Shown in pieces: positions 40,455 to 50,977 of a stretch of 64,000 bases of DNA; the first letter of the stretch is position 1, and the number at the start of each line of letters is the position of its first letter. The stretch comes from Candidatus Thiothrix anitrata (GTDB lineage: Bacteria; Pseudomonadota; Gammaproteobacteria; Thiotrichales; Thiotrichaceae): the NCBI RefSeq assembly GCF_017901155.1, contig NZ_CP072800.1, positions 3,003,283 through 3,067,282 of the forward strand, read 5' to 3'. The position numbers and the translations under genes were made by a program. Under the pieces are notes generated by a model. It was given only the letters and a program-made list of their open reading frames with translations, searched no databases and had not been told where the DNA came from.

Positions 40455-40477
40455 CGGCGGCATTACGGCTACCGCCG
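40455..40477. other. GC-rich hairpin just downstream of the TIR-NACHT-FGE gene
   Basis: CGGCGG and CCGCCG form a 6-bp stem with an 11-base loop, 18 bases beyond the stop codon of the minus-strand gene. Diversity-generating retroelements often need a hairpin just after the variable region; a terminator is unlikely as there is no T-run. Confidence 0.4.
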
Positions 40478-40494
40478 CCCTGCTTGACTGTAGC

Positions 40495-43242
40495 TCACTG
40501 ACCTAGGGCAAGCCGAAAACCAATGCTGTAGTTGCGATCACCCGGAACGTCGTTGCTGCGACAAACAGATCGGCAACTCCTGCCATGGCCGAACCAAGAG
40601 CCACCGCGCAACACGCGGAAAGTGCCAGATAAATCCGGCTCAATCACCTCCGGCTTGTCATACTGATTGAGACACCATTCCCAGACGTTCCCTGACATAT
40701 CCATCAGACCGTAGGGCGACTGGCCTTGAGGGCAAATACCGACAGCAGAGGTTTCCTGCAAGTTATATTCACCTACTTTGTCATGATCCCAAGTTTCGTT
40801 GATATTCGCATAGCCAGTTTTGTAGCCTTTACCCCACGGGTATTCCCGACCATCAGTACCCCGTGCCGCTTTTTCCCATTGCGCTTCGGTGGGCAGACGA
40901 ATATCCAAGTCCAGCTTTTTAGACAGCCAGCGACAAAAAGCCATTGCCTCATACCAATTCACCCTCTCCACCGGACGGTTATTTTCTTTCCAATATGGCT
41001 CATGGGGCGTTTCCGGTTTTTGTAGTCTTCCCCACCATTTATCCGTTTCGTAACCACCATCCGCCACGAATGCTTGAAATTGGGAGTTCGTGACCGGGTA
41101 GCGGCTCATTTTATAGGTCGGCAAAGACAAGCGTTCACCACCCTGATAGATAAATTCACCAACAGGGATTTCCACCCAGTCGATGTCATCGATGCCGAGT
41201 CCGAGACGATCATCCCAATCCAGCCACGCCAACACGGTGCTAATCGCATGACGTTCGTGTGGGTTGGGGTAATGTTCAATGTCGGTGATGGCGTTTTGCC
41301 ATTGGCGACGGAATGCGGCAAACAAAGCGTCATCTAACAAGCCTTGTTCGCGGGCAATTTCAGCCGCCAGTTTCGGGTTTCCAGCCGCCAGCCATTGCAA
41401 AAATGGTTTTGGGTCAACTTCGTATTCGGCAGCAAGCTTGGCAGCTTCCTCCCAACCGTTTGCAGCCCACCACTGCTCAGGCCAAAGCGTTTTGGCTTGT
41501 AAGCCGTCTGCCCGTCGCTCTTCAAAACTTTGTGCGGTAAAGAACTCTTGTAGCAACTGGTGTGAAAAACGCACGCTATCGCGGGTCAACTCCAACAAAC
41601 TGGCGGCAGCAGCAAATTCCAAGCGTGGCAAGGGCATGATCGCGACAGCATCAGCACGGGACAACACAGTACGGACTTCCTCAGCGGACTTGGTACGGCT
41701 TTGCAGTTGCCATGCCAGCCGCTTGAGTTCGACTTGTAGCTCGTCCTGATGCGCTTTGGGGTAATGATTGTCCGGTTTGGCTTGTACCTCCCGATAAATC
41801 AGGTCGGCAACGAACTCACTGAACAGGGCAAAGCGGCTTTGGGGCAATTGCTGCTGTTCGCTGTAGATCACTACCATCTGAGTCAGCAGATACGGGTTGG
41901 CTGCCAGTTTCATAAGGCTACGGGAGTCGTTCAGGTATTTTTGCCTACGCCCACCTTCCCACCAATGTTCATTGTCGCCTGTTTTCCACTCTTCTGGGAT
42001 TTCAGTCAGTGTCCAGAATTCCTCCCAGTGGTTTTCATGCCCACGTTTTTTCCAGTCTTCCCAACTTTCGCGCATCTCTTCCCCACCCGCCAGTTGCCAG
42101 AACAGCTTTTCCGCCAACGTATGGGCAGCTTCGTCTTCGGCAAAGTAGTTGTGCAGGAAGTCGTGGATACGCGGCGGGTCGAGTGACTCTATCGTCAGCC
42201 GGTCAAGCTCTTGTTCCAACGGCCCGCGATAATCCCGCAGACGGCAGGTCAGCAGTACGGATGCCGTCGGATAACGCTCCAGCCATGCGCGGACTTGTGG
42301 CAGCTTTTCCTCACGCTGGTCAAAGGGAATTTCGTTCAAAGCATCGAAGAGCGGCAGCAGGCGTTTGCTTTGGTACAACGTGGCAAAGTGGCTTGCCAAA
42401 TCACCCAATTGTTCCAACACAAAGTCATGCAACAAGCTTGGGCTATCCCAACGGTTAAGCGGGATCACTACCGGCAGGATTTGGCTCGGCTGCTCCAGTG
42501 CTTTTTGGGCGTAATCGGCGGCAATGCGCCACAGAGAAAAAGTTTTGCCCGCGCCCGGTTCACCCAAAATCACCAGCCGTTTGTGTTCACCGAAAGCGGC
42601 GATGACATCACCGTGTTCAACACATTCGCCCACGGCCTCCAGCGGTTCGCAATATTCGGTGCGCTTACGGTGGCGTAAACGTGGCGACATGCAGGCAGCG
42701 GCAACCCGCTTGTGTTCCTTACGAAATTGCCCTGCCAACGGTGCATAGACTTTGCCCGCAAAACGCAGGGCGCGTTCTTCGTTGTCATGCAACAAGGCTT
42801 CGAGATAAGCAGTCTCCAACTTGCGGAGTTGTGCATCCGTACTGTCAGGCAAATACTCGCGGATGCGGGTCAACAAACGCTGCCAATCCTTTTCTTTGTA
42901 ATCGCCATACAATCGTGCAACCTGCACATCATTCATCTGAAACGGCACATCACCCGCCGTTGCCAACACCGGAATGATCGGGATGCGCAACTTATTGGCT
43001 TCAATATATTCCTTTTCCACCCAAGGGCGGTCATGCGAAGCGGGCGACACCACTGACAACACCACACGGCACTGCTTTACCCCATTACCCAATGCCTGAA
43101 TCCAGCGTTCGCCCAAACGGATACACTCCGTATCCAGAAACGCCGAGATACCCTCTGCCTGCAAACGCTGGAACAATTCATTTGCCAACGCCTGCCCATC
43201 CGCACCATCTTGCGGGTAACTGATAAAAACGGGTGGTGTCAT
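40495..43242 (-). CDS. TIR-NACHT-FGE conflict protein with DGR-like variable end
   Basis: Protein of 915 residues from ATG 43242. Residues 3-130 are a TIR domain (VFISYPQDG start; W74-x3-E78 in the position of the NAD-cleaving Glu). Residues 220-350 carry a NACHT-type P-loop (GEPGAGKT, 227-234) and Walker B ([11 protein letters not shown]). A helical region follows. From about 695 there is a formylglycine-generating-enzyme/C-type-lectin fold, ending RVLRGGSW...[13 protein letters not shown]. The Cys pair of active FGE is not kept, so a binding role is likely. The protein could sense a ligand, oligomerise and destroy NAD, as in antiphage TIR-STAND proteins. A start at 43326 is possible but lacks homology. 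Confidence 0.85.
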   Translation of the reverse strand: MTPPVFISYPQDGADGQALANELFQRLQAEGISAFLDTECIRLGERWIQALGNGVKQCRVVLSVVSPASHDRPWVEKEYIEANKLRIPIIPVLATAGDVPFQMNDVQVARLYGDYKEKDWQRLLTRIREYLPDSTDAQLRKLETAYLEALLHDNEERALRFAGKVYAPLAGQFRKEHKRVAAACMSPRLRHRKRTEYCEPLEAVGECVEHGDVIAAFGEHKRLVILGEPGAGKTFSLWRIAADYAQKALEQPSQILPVVIPLNRWDSPSLLHDFVLEQLGDLASHFATLYQSKRLLPLFDALNEIPFDQREEKLPQVRAWLERYPTASVLLTCRLRDYRGPLEQELDRLTIESLDPPRIHDFLHNYFAEDEAAHTLAEKLFWQLAGGEEMRESWEDWKKRGHENHWEEFWTLTEIPEEWKTGDNEHWWEGGRRQKYLNDSRSLMKLAANPYLLTQMVVIYSEQQQLPQSRFALFSEFVADLIYREVQAKPDNHYPKAHQDELQVELKRLAWQLQSRTKSAEEVRTVLSRADAVAIMPLPRLEFAAAASLLELTRDSVRFSHQLLQEFFTAQSFEERRADGLQAKTLWPEQWWAANGWEEAAKLAAEYEVDPKPFLQWLAAGNPKLAAEIAREQGLLDDALFAAFRRQWQNAITDIEHYPNPHERHAISTVLAWLDWDDRLGLGIDDIDWVEIPVGEFIYQGGERLSLPTYKMSRYPVTNSQFQAFVADGGYETDKWWGRLQKPETPHEPYWKENNRPVERVNWYEAMAFCRWLSKKLDLDIRLPTEAQWEKAARGTDGREYPWGKGYKTGYANINETWDHDKVGEYNLQETSAVGICPQGQSPYGLMDMSGNVWEWCLNQYDKPEVIEPDLSGTFRVLRGGSWFGHGRSCRSVCRSNDVPGDRNYSIGFRLALGQ

Positions 43243-43375
43243 CAACAGCAATTCCCCTGCGCTAATTCCTGACAGATTAATAGCAGAATTCCGCCCAACT
43301 AGAAACCCACAACCGCCGGACTTCAACCCGACATCCGACTATAATCCCCCATCCCAATCTCGACGGAGCATCCCC

Positions 43376-46300
43376 ATGACGCAAGCCCGCTGGCAATTCT
43401 GGATCGACCGTGGCGGCACATTCACCGACATCGTAGCGCAAACCCCGGACGGCACATTACGCACCCACAAGCTGCTATCCGAAAACCCGGAACGCTACCC
43501 CGATGCAGCGATTCAAGGCATCCGAGATTTGCTGGGGCTGGAAGCTGGGCAAACTATCCCCACCGACCACATCGACACGGTGCGGATGGGCACAACCGTT
43601 GCCACCAACGCCCTGCTGGAACACCAAGGCGAACCCGTACTGCTGGTGACAACTCGCGGTTTCGGCGATGCTTTGCGGATTGGTTATCAGCAACGCCCCC
43701 ACCTGTTCGCACTCGACATCGAATTGCCGCAGATGCTTTACACCGATGTACTGGAAGTCGACGAACGCATCGCTGCCAACGGTGAAATCTTGCAAGCACC
43801 GGATGCGGCGCAAATCCGCCCTGCCCTGCAAGCCGCTTACGCTAAGGGTTTGCGCTCGGTAGCGATTCTGTTCATGCACGCCTACCGCTACCCGCAGCAT
43901 GAAACACTGGTAGCGGCGATTGCCCGCGAAATCGGTTTCACCCAGATTTCCACCAGCCAGGCGGTTAGCCCGCTGATCAAATTCGTCGGGCGCGGCGATA
44001 CCACGGTGGTGGATGCGTATCTCTCCCCGGTGTTGCGCCGCTATGTCGAACAAGTGGCGCGGGAATTGCCGGATACGAAACTGTTTTTCATGCAATCCAA
44101 CGGCGGCTTGACCCACGCGGATCACTTTGCGGGCAAGGATGCGATTCTGTCGGGGCCTGCGGGTGGTGTGGTCGGCATGGTGCAAACCGCACAGGCGGCG
44201 GGTTTCGACAAGCTGATTGGCTTTGATATGGGCGGCACGTCCACCGATGTGTGCCACTTTGCGGGCGAATACGAACGCACGCTGGAAAGCCACATTGCCG
44301 GAGCGCGGATTCGTGCGCCGATGATGCTGATTCATACCGTCGCGGCGGGTGGCGGCTCCATCCTGCATTTCGATGGGCAACGTTTCCGCGTCGGCCCCGA
44401 TTCTGCCGGAGCCAATCCGGGGCCAGCGGCGTATCGACGCGGCGGCGAATTAACCATCACCGATTGCAATGTGTTGCTGGGGAAATTGCAGGCGGATTAT
44501 TTCCCGCACATCTTCGGACGCGAAGGCAATGAGCCGCTGGATGTCGCGATAGTGCGAGAAAAATTCACCACGCTGGCTGAGCGAAGTCGAAGCCTCACTC
44601 CCGAACAAGTCGCCGAAGGTTTCATCAGCGTTGCCGTCGAAAACATGGCGAATGCGATTAAGAAAATTTCGGTGCAGCGCGGCTATGACGTGAGCGAATA
44701 CGCGCTGTGCTGCTTTGGCGGGGCGAGTGGGCAACATGCTTGTCTGGTGGCGGAAGCGTTGGGAATGCGCAAGGTGTTTTTGCATCCGTTCGCGGGGGTG
44801 TTGTCGGCGTATGGGATGGGGTTGGCGGATGTGCGCCATATTGTGACGCGCAGTGTGGAAGCGGTGTTGGATGATGTGCTGCTGGCAGGTTTGCAGCAAC
44901 AGCAGGCGGAATTGGTGGCGGAAACGACGGCGCATATCCGTAGCCAAGGTGTCAGCACGACGCACATACGGCATGAAACACGGCTGCATTGCCGTTATGC
45001 GGGATCGGATTCGAGTTTGCTGCTGGCGTGGATTGGGGAAGATGCGACGGGGATTCGGGCTGCGTTTGAAGGGGTTCATCGGCAGCGGTTTGGGTTTATG
45101 GCTGCGGAAAAGGCGGTTGTTGTTGCTAGTGTTGAGGTGGAGGGAATTGCTGTGGCTCGGGCTGAAGCCCGACTTCCCCCCTTCCCCAGCCCTTCCCCCG
45201 CAAGGGGTGAAGGGAGAAAAGAAAAAGAGCCTTGCCATCAAGTATTTATGCGCGGGGAATGGCGGGATACGCCGTTTTATCAGCGGAATCATTTGCGTGT
45301 TGGGCAAATAATTACAGGGCCAGCGGTAATTCTGGAAAGTACCGGGACGGTGGTGGTTGAACCTAATTGGACAGTTCAACTAACCGAACTCGGCAATCTT
45401 GAGATGTTCTCTCTTCCTTCTTCCTCTTCACTCCCTGCCCCCCTTGCGGGGGAAGGGTCGGGGATGGGGGGTAAGGAGGCGGAAGCCTCCCCCAACCCCA
45501 TCCGCCTAGAAATCTTCAACAACCTGTTCATGTCCATCGCCGAACAAATGGGCTTCGTACTGGAACAAACGGCAGTATCAGTCAATATCAAGGAACGCCT
45601 AGACTTTTCCTGCGCCATCTTCGACCCGTCCGGCAATCTGGTGGCAAACGCACCGCACATGCCGGTGCATCTGGGCAGCATGAGCGAAAGCATCAAAGCC
45701 GTGATCAGTGCAAACGCGGGGCAAATGCAAGCAGGCGATGCCTACGTTCTCAACGACCCGTATCATGGCGGCACGCACTTGCCCGACATCACCGTCGTCA
45801 AACCCGTGTTTGAAGCAAGTGGCAACACCATCATTTTCTACGTCGCCACCCGTGGGCATCATGCGGATGTGGGCGGCATTACCCCCGGCTCGATTCCGCC
45901 ACAAAGCCGCACGATTGACGAAGAAGGCATCCTCCTCACCAATGTCAAACTGGTGGAGCGTGGGCATTTCCGCGAAGCTGAAATCCGCGCATTGCTGGCA
46001 TCGGGCGCGTACCCCGCACGGAATATCGACTACAACATTGCCGATTTGAAAGCGCAACTTGCGGCGTGTACCCGTGGCGAAACCGAACTCACCCGCATGA
46101 TTGCGCAAATGGGTTTGGCAACGGTGCAAGCCTACATGCGCCATGTGCAGGACAATGCGGAAGCCTCGGTGCGGCGCGTGATCGGCAGCCTCAAGGATGG
46201 CAGTTTCCAGTATGACATGGACGATGGCAGCCGCATTTGCGTGCAGATTACCGTGGATGCAGCAAATCGCTCCGCTACGCTGGATTTTACTGGCACTAGC

Positions 46301-47038
46301 TCGCAACACCCCGGTAACCTGAACGCACCAACTGCGATTACCCGTGCGGCGGTGCTGTATGTATTCCGCTGTCTGGTGCAAGACAATATCCCGCTCAACG
46401 AAGGCTGCTTGAAACCGTTGCACATCATCATTCCCCCCGGCTCAATGTTGAACCCGCAATACCCGGCGGCAGTGGTGGCAGGCAATGTGGAAACCTCGCA
46501 ATATGTGGTGGATGCGCTGTTCGGCGCACTCGGCATCATGGGCGCGGCGCAAGGCACGATGAACAACGTAACGTGGGGCAACGCACAACACCAGTATTAC
46601 GAAACCTTGTGCGGCGGTGCGGGGGCAACCGCGAATGCGGACGGTGCGAGTGCGGTGCATACCCACATGACCAATTCACGTTTGACTGACCCGGAAATTC
46701 TGGAAACGCGCTTTCCGGTACGGCTGGAAGCGTTTCACATTCGCCCGCATTCGGGTGGCAACGGCAAACAGCGCGGTGGCGATGGCGTGGTGCGCAAAAC
46801 CCGGTTTCTGGAGCCGATGACCGTGAGCATTGTGTCGGGGCATCGCAAGGTTGCGCCGTATGGCATGGCGGGTGGCAGGAATGGGCAGTGCGGCGTGAAT
46901 CGTGTATTACGCGCTGATGGCTATTTGCAAACGCTGGCAGGCATTGCACAGGTGGAAGTCAGCGCAGGTGACGTGCTGACCATTGCGACACCGGGTGGTG
47001 GTGGGTTTGATTCTCCGAAGGAAAATAATTGCCTTTGA
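43376..47038 (+). CDS. Fused hydantoinase A/B (5-oxoprolinase-type)
   Basis: Protein of 1220 residues. The HyuA-like ATPase half ([76 protein letters not shown]) is followed from about residue 705 by the HyuB half ([29 protein letters not shown]-like [25 protein letters not shown], and GGGGFDSP near the end). This is the layout of ATP-dependent 5-oxoprolinase, which opens pyroglutamate to glutamate; hydantoins are the alternative substrate. Residues about 600-617 and 679-707 are encoded by GC-rich REP-like palindromes and are not conserved. GGAG precedes the ATG. Confidence 0.9.
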   Translation: MTQARWQFWIDRGGTFTDIVAQTPDGTLRTHKLLSENPERYPDAAIQGIRDLLGLEAGQTIPTDHIDTVRMGTTVATNALLEHQGEPVLLVTTRGFGDALRIGYQQRPHLFALDIELPQMLYTDVLEVDERIAANGEILQAPDAAQIRPALQAAYAKGLRSVAILFMHAYRYPQHETLVAAIAREIGFTQISTSQAVSPLIKFVGRGDTTVVDAYLSPVLRRYVEQVARELPDTKLFFMQSNGGLTHADHFAGKDAILSGPAGGVVGMVQTAQAAGFDKLIGFDMGGTSTDVCHFAGEYERTLESHIAGARIRAPMMLIHTVAAGGGSILHFDGQRFRVGPDSAGANPGPAAYRRGGELTITDCNVLLGKLQADYFPHIFGREGNEPLDVAIVREKFTTLAERSRSLTPEQVAEGFISVAVENMANAIKKISVQRGYDVSEYALCCFGGASGQHACLVAEALGMRKVFLHPFAGVLSAYGMGLADVRHIVTRSVEAVLDDVLLAGLQQQQAELVAETTAHIRSQGVSTTHIRHETRLHCRYAGSDSSLLLAWIGEDATGIRAAFEGVHRQRFGFMAAEKAVVVASVEVEGIAVARAEARLPPFPSPSPARGEGRKEKEPCHQVFMRGEWRDTPFYQRNHLRVGQIITGPAVILESTGTVVVEPNWTVQLTELGNLEMFSLPSSSSLPAPLAGEGSGMGGKEAEASPNPIRLEIFNNLFMSIAEQMGFVLEQTAVSVNIKERLDFSCAIFDPSGNLVANAPHMPVHLGSMSESIKAVISANAGQMQAGDAYVLNDPYHGGTHLPDITVVKPVFEASGNTIIFYVATRGHHADVGGITPGSIPPQSRTIDEEGILLTNVKLVERGHFREAEIRALLASGAYPARNIDYNIADLKAQLAACTRGETELTRMIAQMGLATVQAYMRHVQDNAEASVRRVIGSLKDGSFQYDMDDGSRICVQITVDAANRSATLDFTGTSSQHPGNLNAPTAITRAAVLYVFRCLVQDNIPLNEGCLKPLHIIIPPGSMLNPQYPAAVVAGNVETSQYVVDALFGALGIMGAAQGTMNNVTWGNAQHQYYETLCGGAGATANADGASAVHTHMTNSRLTDPEILETRFPVRLEAFHIRPHSGGNGKQRGGDGVVRKTRFLEPMTVSIVSGHRKVAPYGMAGGRNGQCGVNRVLRADGYLQTLAGIAQVEVSAGDVLTIATPGGGGFDSPKENNCL
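45174..45216. repeat. REP-like palindrome inside hydantoinase gene, copy 1
   Basis: The sequence CCCTTCCCCCGCAAGGGG and flanks is the inverse orientation of the guaB-guaA element. It is read in frame as [14 protein letters not shown] within the region after the HyuA domain, without a stop codon. Confidence 0.7.
45431..45472. repeat. REP-like palindrome inside hydantoinase gene, copy 2
   Basis: It matches the guaB-guaA copy (31283-31330) closely, including CCCCCCTTGCGGGGG and the trailing GGGG runs. It is read in frame as [14 protein letters not shown], in the linker between HyuA and HyuB halves. Confidence 0.75.
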
Positions 47039-47039
47039 T

Positions 47040-50000
47040 TCATACTCGACTTTGCCCACTCGCCATTTTCACCAAAACCCGTTCCATCATATCTTCCACG
47101 TATCTATTCGGGAGATCGTTCTGGAACAGGATATGATGATCGGCAAACGTAGCGTCATGCCCCCACCACTGGATTTCCTGTTTACGTGTGGTCGAGAGGA
47201 TAAAGGAATTCAGGATAATATCCTGACCATCCGCCTGATCCCGGTACTTGTCCTCGTAGGTTTTGATGGTGTGGGCAAAACGAATTTTAGGGTGATTCAA
47301 ACCCTGTACATTGCGCAAACCCTTGGGGTCAACGAAGGTAATCCACTGTCTGTTTTCTTTCTTCAACCACAGGATGAAATCCGGGTAGAAATTACCGGCA
47401 TCAAAGAAGCCCACGCCGCTTTTCGACTGGTTACGCAGCAAGTACAACTCATGCCCCTGCAACAGATCAGGCTTGCTCTCTACCCACTGCCTGAGATCAC
47501 GCACAAATTGCGCTTCACCTGTATTCAAATGCACGGGCTTGACCTTGACGGTATGTCCTTTGCCGGAGAGCTCCACCAGCGGGAAATACAGGTGGAAATC
47601 GGCACCGATGAAATGGAAGTCGCCGTGCCCCTTTAAATCCAGCACGGCATCTGCCCGCTTAGCATTTTTTAGACGGATTTCTGCATCTTCCAGCAGGGTA
47701 ATCAGGCTTTTTTCCGTAACAGGGACTTCTACCTGATATTCCTTGACGAAATTCGGGTCAGTAGTTTCCACCGTCTGGTATTCCAGATACGGTGCTTCGT
47801 ATTCCTGCTTTTTCAGGGCATAGAAACGTTCGCAATAGCGTTTCAGTAACACGGTTGCCACTTCCTGCCAAAGCTGGACACGCTCAAAACCTTTGCTACC
47901 AAATACCCAGAACTCGGGCGGGATTTTCAAGGTGTACCAAGTGGAGTCCGCCAGCAAGGTTTGCAAGGCTTCGCGTGTCACTTGCAGGTTGTGCCAGCTT
48001 TTTTCGTTCTTGAAGCGCAGGATTTCAAACAGCAATTGGTCGTAATCCAGGAACGCGAGTTGGTAGCGCCCAAAACGGGCTTCATACAGGTCAATGCTGT
48101 GTTGTTTACCTTGCAGGTGCAAGGCATCTGTCTGCTGACCGCCTGCCTTGCTTTGTACCCGTGGATACCAGTCCAGCACCACCTTGATGTCGTGCTTATC
48201 CGGTGCTTGCCCGAAAACCGGTCGGGCAGCCTGTTTAAACGTGGGCATGGATTTGCTGGGGCGCAACAGTTTCAACTGGATGCTTTGCAACCCGGCTTTG
48301 TCCGGGGTTGGGATCACCTTGAGTTTGAAGGTGCGGGTTTCGTTCTCTTCGCTTAAGCCCTGATCTTCCAGCAACTGGCGAAATTCATCCATGTAACTGG
48401 CGCGGACACCGAAGATATTCAGGGTTTCCAGATAACGTAAAAATTCAGGGTGTTGCTGCTCGTCGTCACGGCGTACAAAGCCGGAACGTTGCAAGCCAAA
48501 ATCATAACCCTTGAGGCGCACCCCACGCCCGAACAACTGGATGATCTCTGACCCCTTGTTCTTGCCAATATTCAGCAAGCCCATGGTACTGACGCGCCAT
48601 GAACTCCAACCCTCGGTGAACTTCTTGGCACCAATCAGGATGTTGATGGCGGAACGGCTGGTATTGATGTCGCGGAATAATGACCCGGCGAATACTTTCT
48701 CGCTCACGGTGAAATGAGGCCGCTCCAGTTGGCTACGCTCATCTTCCAGCAACTTGCAGAGCTTGCCGGTATCGCCGACATTGATCACCGCGAAATAATC
48801 TTTGGCATCACCGACCCGAAGACCGATTTCACCGTCTGTACCTTTCAGTTCTTCCACATGCAGCAGACCACCGATGGCGGTGTTGAAAATGGCACTGCGT
48901 AAATCCTGATACAGCTCTGCCGCGCTGCGCTGGTGATACTGGCTGACGATGTAACTGAAACGCTCCTTAAATACACGCTGGCCTTGTCTGTCGACCAAGC
49001 TTTCATTGCCATGCAGCAAGCGCTCCAAATGCGGCACAAATTCTCCCCGTTTTTGTTCGCTCAGGAAGTCCGCCAGAAAATGGACAATCAGGGAGATGTC
49101 GCTTTGCTGTTCATCCAGATCTTTGCCTGTGACCGTGCCACCGACAAACAGGCACAACGGGTTATCCAGCAAGTAGGGCTTGATCTGTACTGCCTGATCC
49201 TGAAACAGCAAACGCTGCTGGAAAAACGCCAGTAAACAGCCGGTCAGGTACAAATCCTGTGATTCTGCCAGTGCTTTGCTTTCCAGATTGAGGATATGGA
49301 AATCCTTGCCGAAACCGTCGTTGTAGAAATAGCGGTAGGAATAATCCAGCAGGATGCATTTGGCGTAGAGCTGGGTCAGGCGCTGTTGCTGGCTAGGCGC
49401 GTCTTTTTCGCCTTTCGGTTTGGTCGTGGATGCCGCTGCTATCGCCTGCTCGAAGGTCGCGGAATATTCATAGGAAAAACCGTTTTCACAAAGCTGTTCA
49501 CGCTTGTCCAACCACTCTTCACCGCTGGCTCCTCGGTGGCCTTCATCCACCAACACCAGATTTTTGCCTTCAAAATTACCCACAGCAACGGTGGTATCGC
49601 CATCCTTGTCCTTGAGTTGGTGGATGTGCAGAATTTGCACCCCGAAACCCAAGGTGCCCTGCTGCGATTGGCGGTTTTTGCTGTAGAAGTCAGCACTGAT
49701 GCCGGAGTCCAGCAACTCGCGTTGATGTTGTTCGGATAATCGCGCATTGGGGGTTAGTAGAATCACCTGCTCAATCTCGCGCTGCTTGTTGTGCTGTTTC
49801 AGGTAATGCTGGGTTTGCAGGAGGTTGATGTGCATCAGCAGGGTTTTGCCTGCCCCTGTTGCCATCCAGAACGCCAACTTGTTGAGATCCGATGGCTGAT
49901 ATGGCTCGATTTTGAGCTTTTTGTCCAGATTCAGATTAAAGCTGTGCAGGTGGGCATTCAGTTCTTCACAGAAAACCTCACGGTCTTTCCAGTAGCGATC

Positions 50001-50324
50001 CTGATAGATTTCGTTGAACAGCAAGGCCATGTACTGGAAGTACAGCGGGTAGAGGCTTTGCCCGGAATGGTTGCGCTTTTCGCTGATCTTCTTCCAGTGG
50101 CTCACGATATTCAGGTCGTAATCACGTAGCTGCTCATCACGGATACGGCGGCTACGCTGCGGGAAAGCTTCAGTCAGGCGCACGTAAAAACGGCTGTTGC
50201 CGTCTTCAGTGAAACCGCTGAGTTCTTTGTGGTGCAAGGCTTCGGAAAGGTCGGTGAATTGCGTCACCCCGAATTGCTGGAGTAGCCAGTCGTTTAACAC
50301 CAGTTGGCGGGGGAAATCACTCAT
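47040..50324 (-). CDS. res: Type III restriction enzyme subunit Res
   Basis: Protein of 1094 residues. The SF2 helicase Walker A is FWMATGAGKTLLMH (GAGKT 157-161), followed by the DExH box in LVLVDEGHRGASG and later helicase motifs (LIGAKKFTEGWSSWRVSTMGLLNIG, IIQLFGRGVRLKG). Near the end YPDFILWL...FVDPKG is a PD-(D/E)xK-type nuclease core. Works with Mod to cut DNA between inverted unmethylated sites after ATP-driven movement. AAGGAG precedes the ATG at 50324, which overlaps the stop of the DUF4276 gene. Last gene of the seven-gene operon. Confidence 0.88.
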   Translation of the reverse strand: MSDFPRQLVLNDWLLQQFGVTQFTDLSEALHHKELSGFTEDGNSRFYVRLTEAFPQRSRRIRDEQLRDYDLNIVSHWKKISEKRNHSGQSLYPLYFQYMALLFNEIYQDRYWKDREVFCEELNAHLHSFNLNLDKKLKIEPYQPSDLNKLAFWMATGAGKTLLMHINLLQTQHYLKQHNKQREIEQVILLTPNARLSEQHQRELLDSGISADFYSKNRQSQQGTLGFGVQILHIHQLKDKDGDTTVAVGNFEGKNLVLVDEGHRGASGEEWLDKREQLCENGFSYEYSATFEQAIAAASTTKPKGEKDAPSQQQRLTQLYAKCILLDYSYRYFYNDGFGKDFHILNLESKALAESQDLYLTGCLLAFFQQRLLFQDQAVQIKPYLLDNPLCLFVGGTVTGKDLDEQQSDISLIVHFLADFLSEQKRGEFVPHLERLLHGNESLVDRQGQRVFKERFSYIVSQYHQRSAAELYQDLRSAIFNTAIGGLLHVEELKGTDGEIGLRVGDAKDYFAVINVGDTGKLCKLLEDERSQLERPHFTVSEKVFAGSLFRDINTSRSAINILIGAKKFTEGWSSWRVSTMGLLNIGKNKGSEIIQLFGRGVRLKGYDFGLQRSGFVRRDDEQQHPEFLRYLETLNIFGVRASYMDEFRQLLEDQGLSEENETRTFKLKVIPTPDKAGLQSIQLKLLRPSKSMPTFKQAARPVFGQAPDKHDIKVVLDWYPRVQSKAGGQQTDALHLQGKQHSIDLYEARFGRYQLAFLDYDQLLFEILRFKNEKSWHNLQVTREALQTLLADSTWYTLKIPPEFWVFGSKGFERVQLWQEVATVLLKRYCERFYALKKQEYEAPYLEYQTVETTDPNFVKEYQVEVPVTEKSLITLLEDAEIRLKNAKRADAVLDLKGHGDFHFIGADFHLYFPLVELSGKGHTVKVKPVHLNTGEAQFVRDLRQWVESKPDLLQGHELYLLRNQSKSGVGFFDAGNFYPDFILWLKKENRQWITFVDPKGLRNVQGLNHPKIRFAHTIKTYEDKYRDQADGQDIILNSFILSTTRKQEIQWWGHDATFADHHILFQNDLPNRYVEDMMERVLVKMASGQSRV

Positions 50325-50977
50325 GATTGCGCTCCTTGACCGCCTAACGACTCCAGCCACCGTAGCCATTCGTTGAAATTCGGGCATTGTTCACGGATAG
50401 TTTGCAGACCAATCTCTGCGGCAATGATGACACCATGACCATCTTTGTCATAGGCTCTCCCAAAAATCTTTTCTAATCGCTTGGATGGCGCAGTTTCAGG
50501 GCTATCATTGATCATTTCAGGCGTATCGAAGCCATTCCTGATGCTTAACAATTTGTTATGGTAATGCTCACTCCAATCATCCAATAAAACCCATTCAAAT
50601 TTTGTTACATCACTGAACAATAACCCTTCAAACTCATGCAGTTGAACGTATGGTTTAAAACAAGGTAAAGAGCCACCTGCGTGTTGCTGTGCATCAGCAA
50701 TAATCGCGGCTTCAAGCGAAGCCCGACTGTGCCCTTGTTTACCATGAAACCGATAAAAATCCACCAGCGTCGTGACATAATTAAAATGCGCATAATCATG
50801 TTTGACGTGCTGTGCAATTCTCATCGTCGTCACATCACCACCGCCCTGTTTACCCGGTCTGGTTTTCAATAGAGAGGGGATAATGACAAGACCGAAATCC
50901 CGCAAATGTGGCTCTAGCACTTCTTTAACAAAAGCCAATTCAGTTTGACCTTCGCAGATAACACAAACCCTAATCAT
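50321..50977 (-). CDS. DUF4276 (TOPRIM-like) protein
   Basis: Protein of 218 residues. Its start VCVICEGQTELAFVKEVLEP places an acidic residue after a strand as in TOPRIM folds. TTLVDFYRFHGK and YVQLHEFEGLLFSD follow, matching the DUF4276 pattern; the acidic positions could bind metal for nuclease action. It overlaps both neighbours by 4 bases (ATGA), the AAA ATPase upstream and Res downstream. ATPase plus TOPRIM-like pairs form antiphage systems in several known cases (PARIS and AbiL are examples of the principle), so a defence role is likely. Confidence 0.75.
   Translation of the reverse strand: MIRVCVICEGQTELAFVKEVLEPHLRDFGLVIIPSLLKTRPGKQGGGDVTTMRIAQHVKHDYAHFNYVTTLVDFYRFHGKQGHSRASLEAAIIADAQQHAGGSLPCFKPYVQLHEFEGLLFSDVTKFEWVLLDDWSEHYHNKLLSIRNGFDTPEMINDSPETAPSKRLEKIFGRAYDKDGHGVIIAAEIGLQTIREQCPNFNEWLRWLESLGGQGAQS

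Noticed and set aside
40495-41200. Active formylglycine-generating enzyme
   Set aside because: The catalytic cysteine pair is not kept at its spacing and there is no sulfatase near; the fold is better read as a binding domain.
40390-43375. A complete diversity-generating retroelement at the TIR-NACHT-FGE gene
   Set aside because: No reverse transcriptase and no obvious template repeat can be read in the neighbouring sequence, so only a possible target is claimed.
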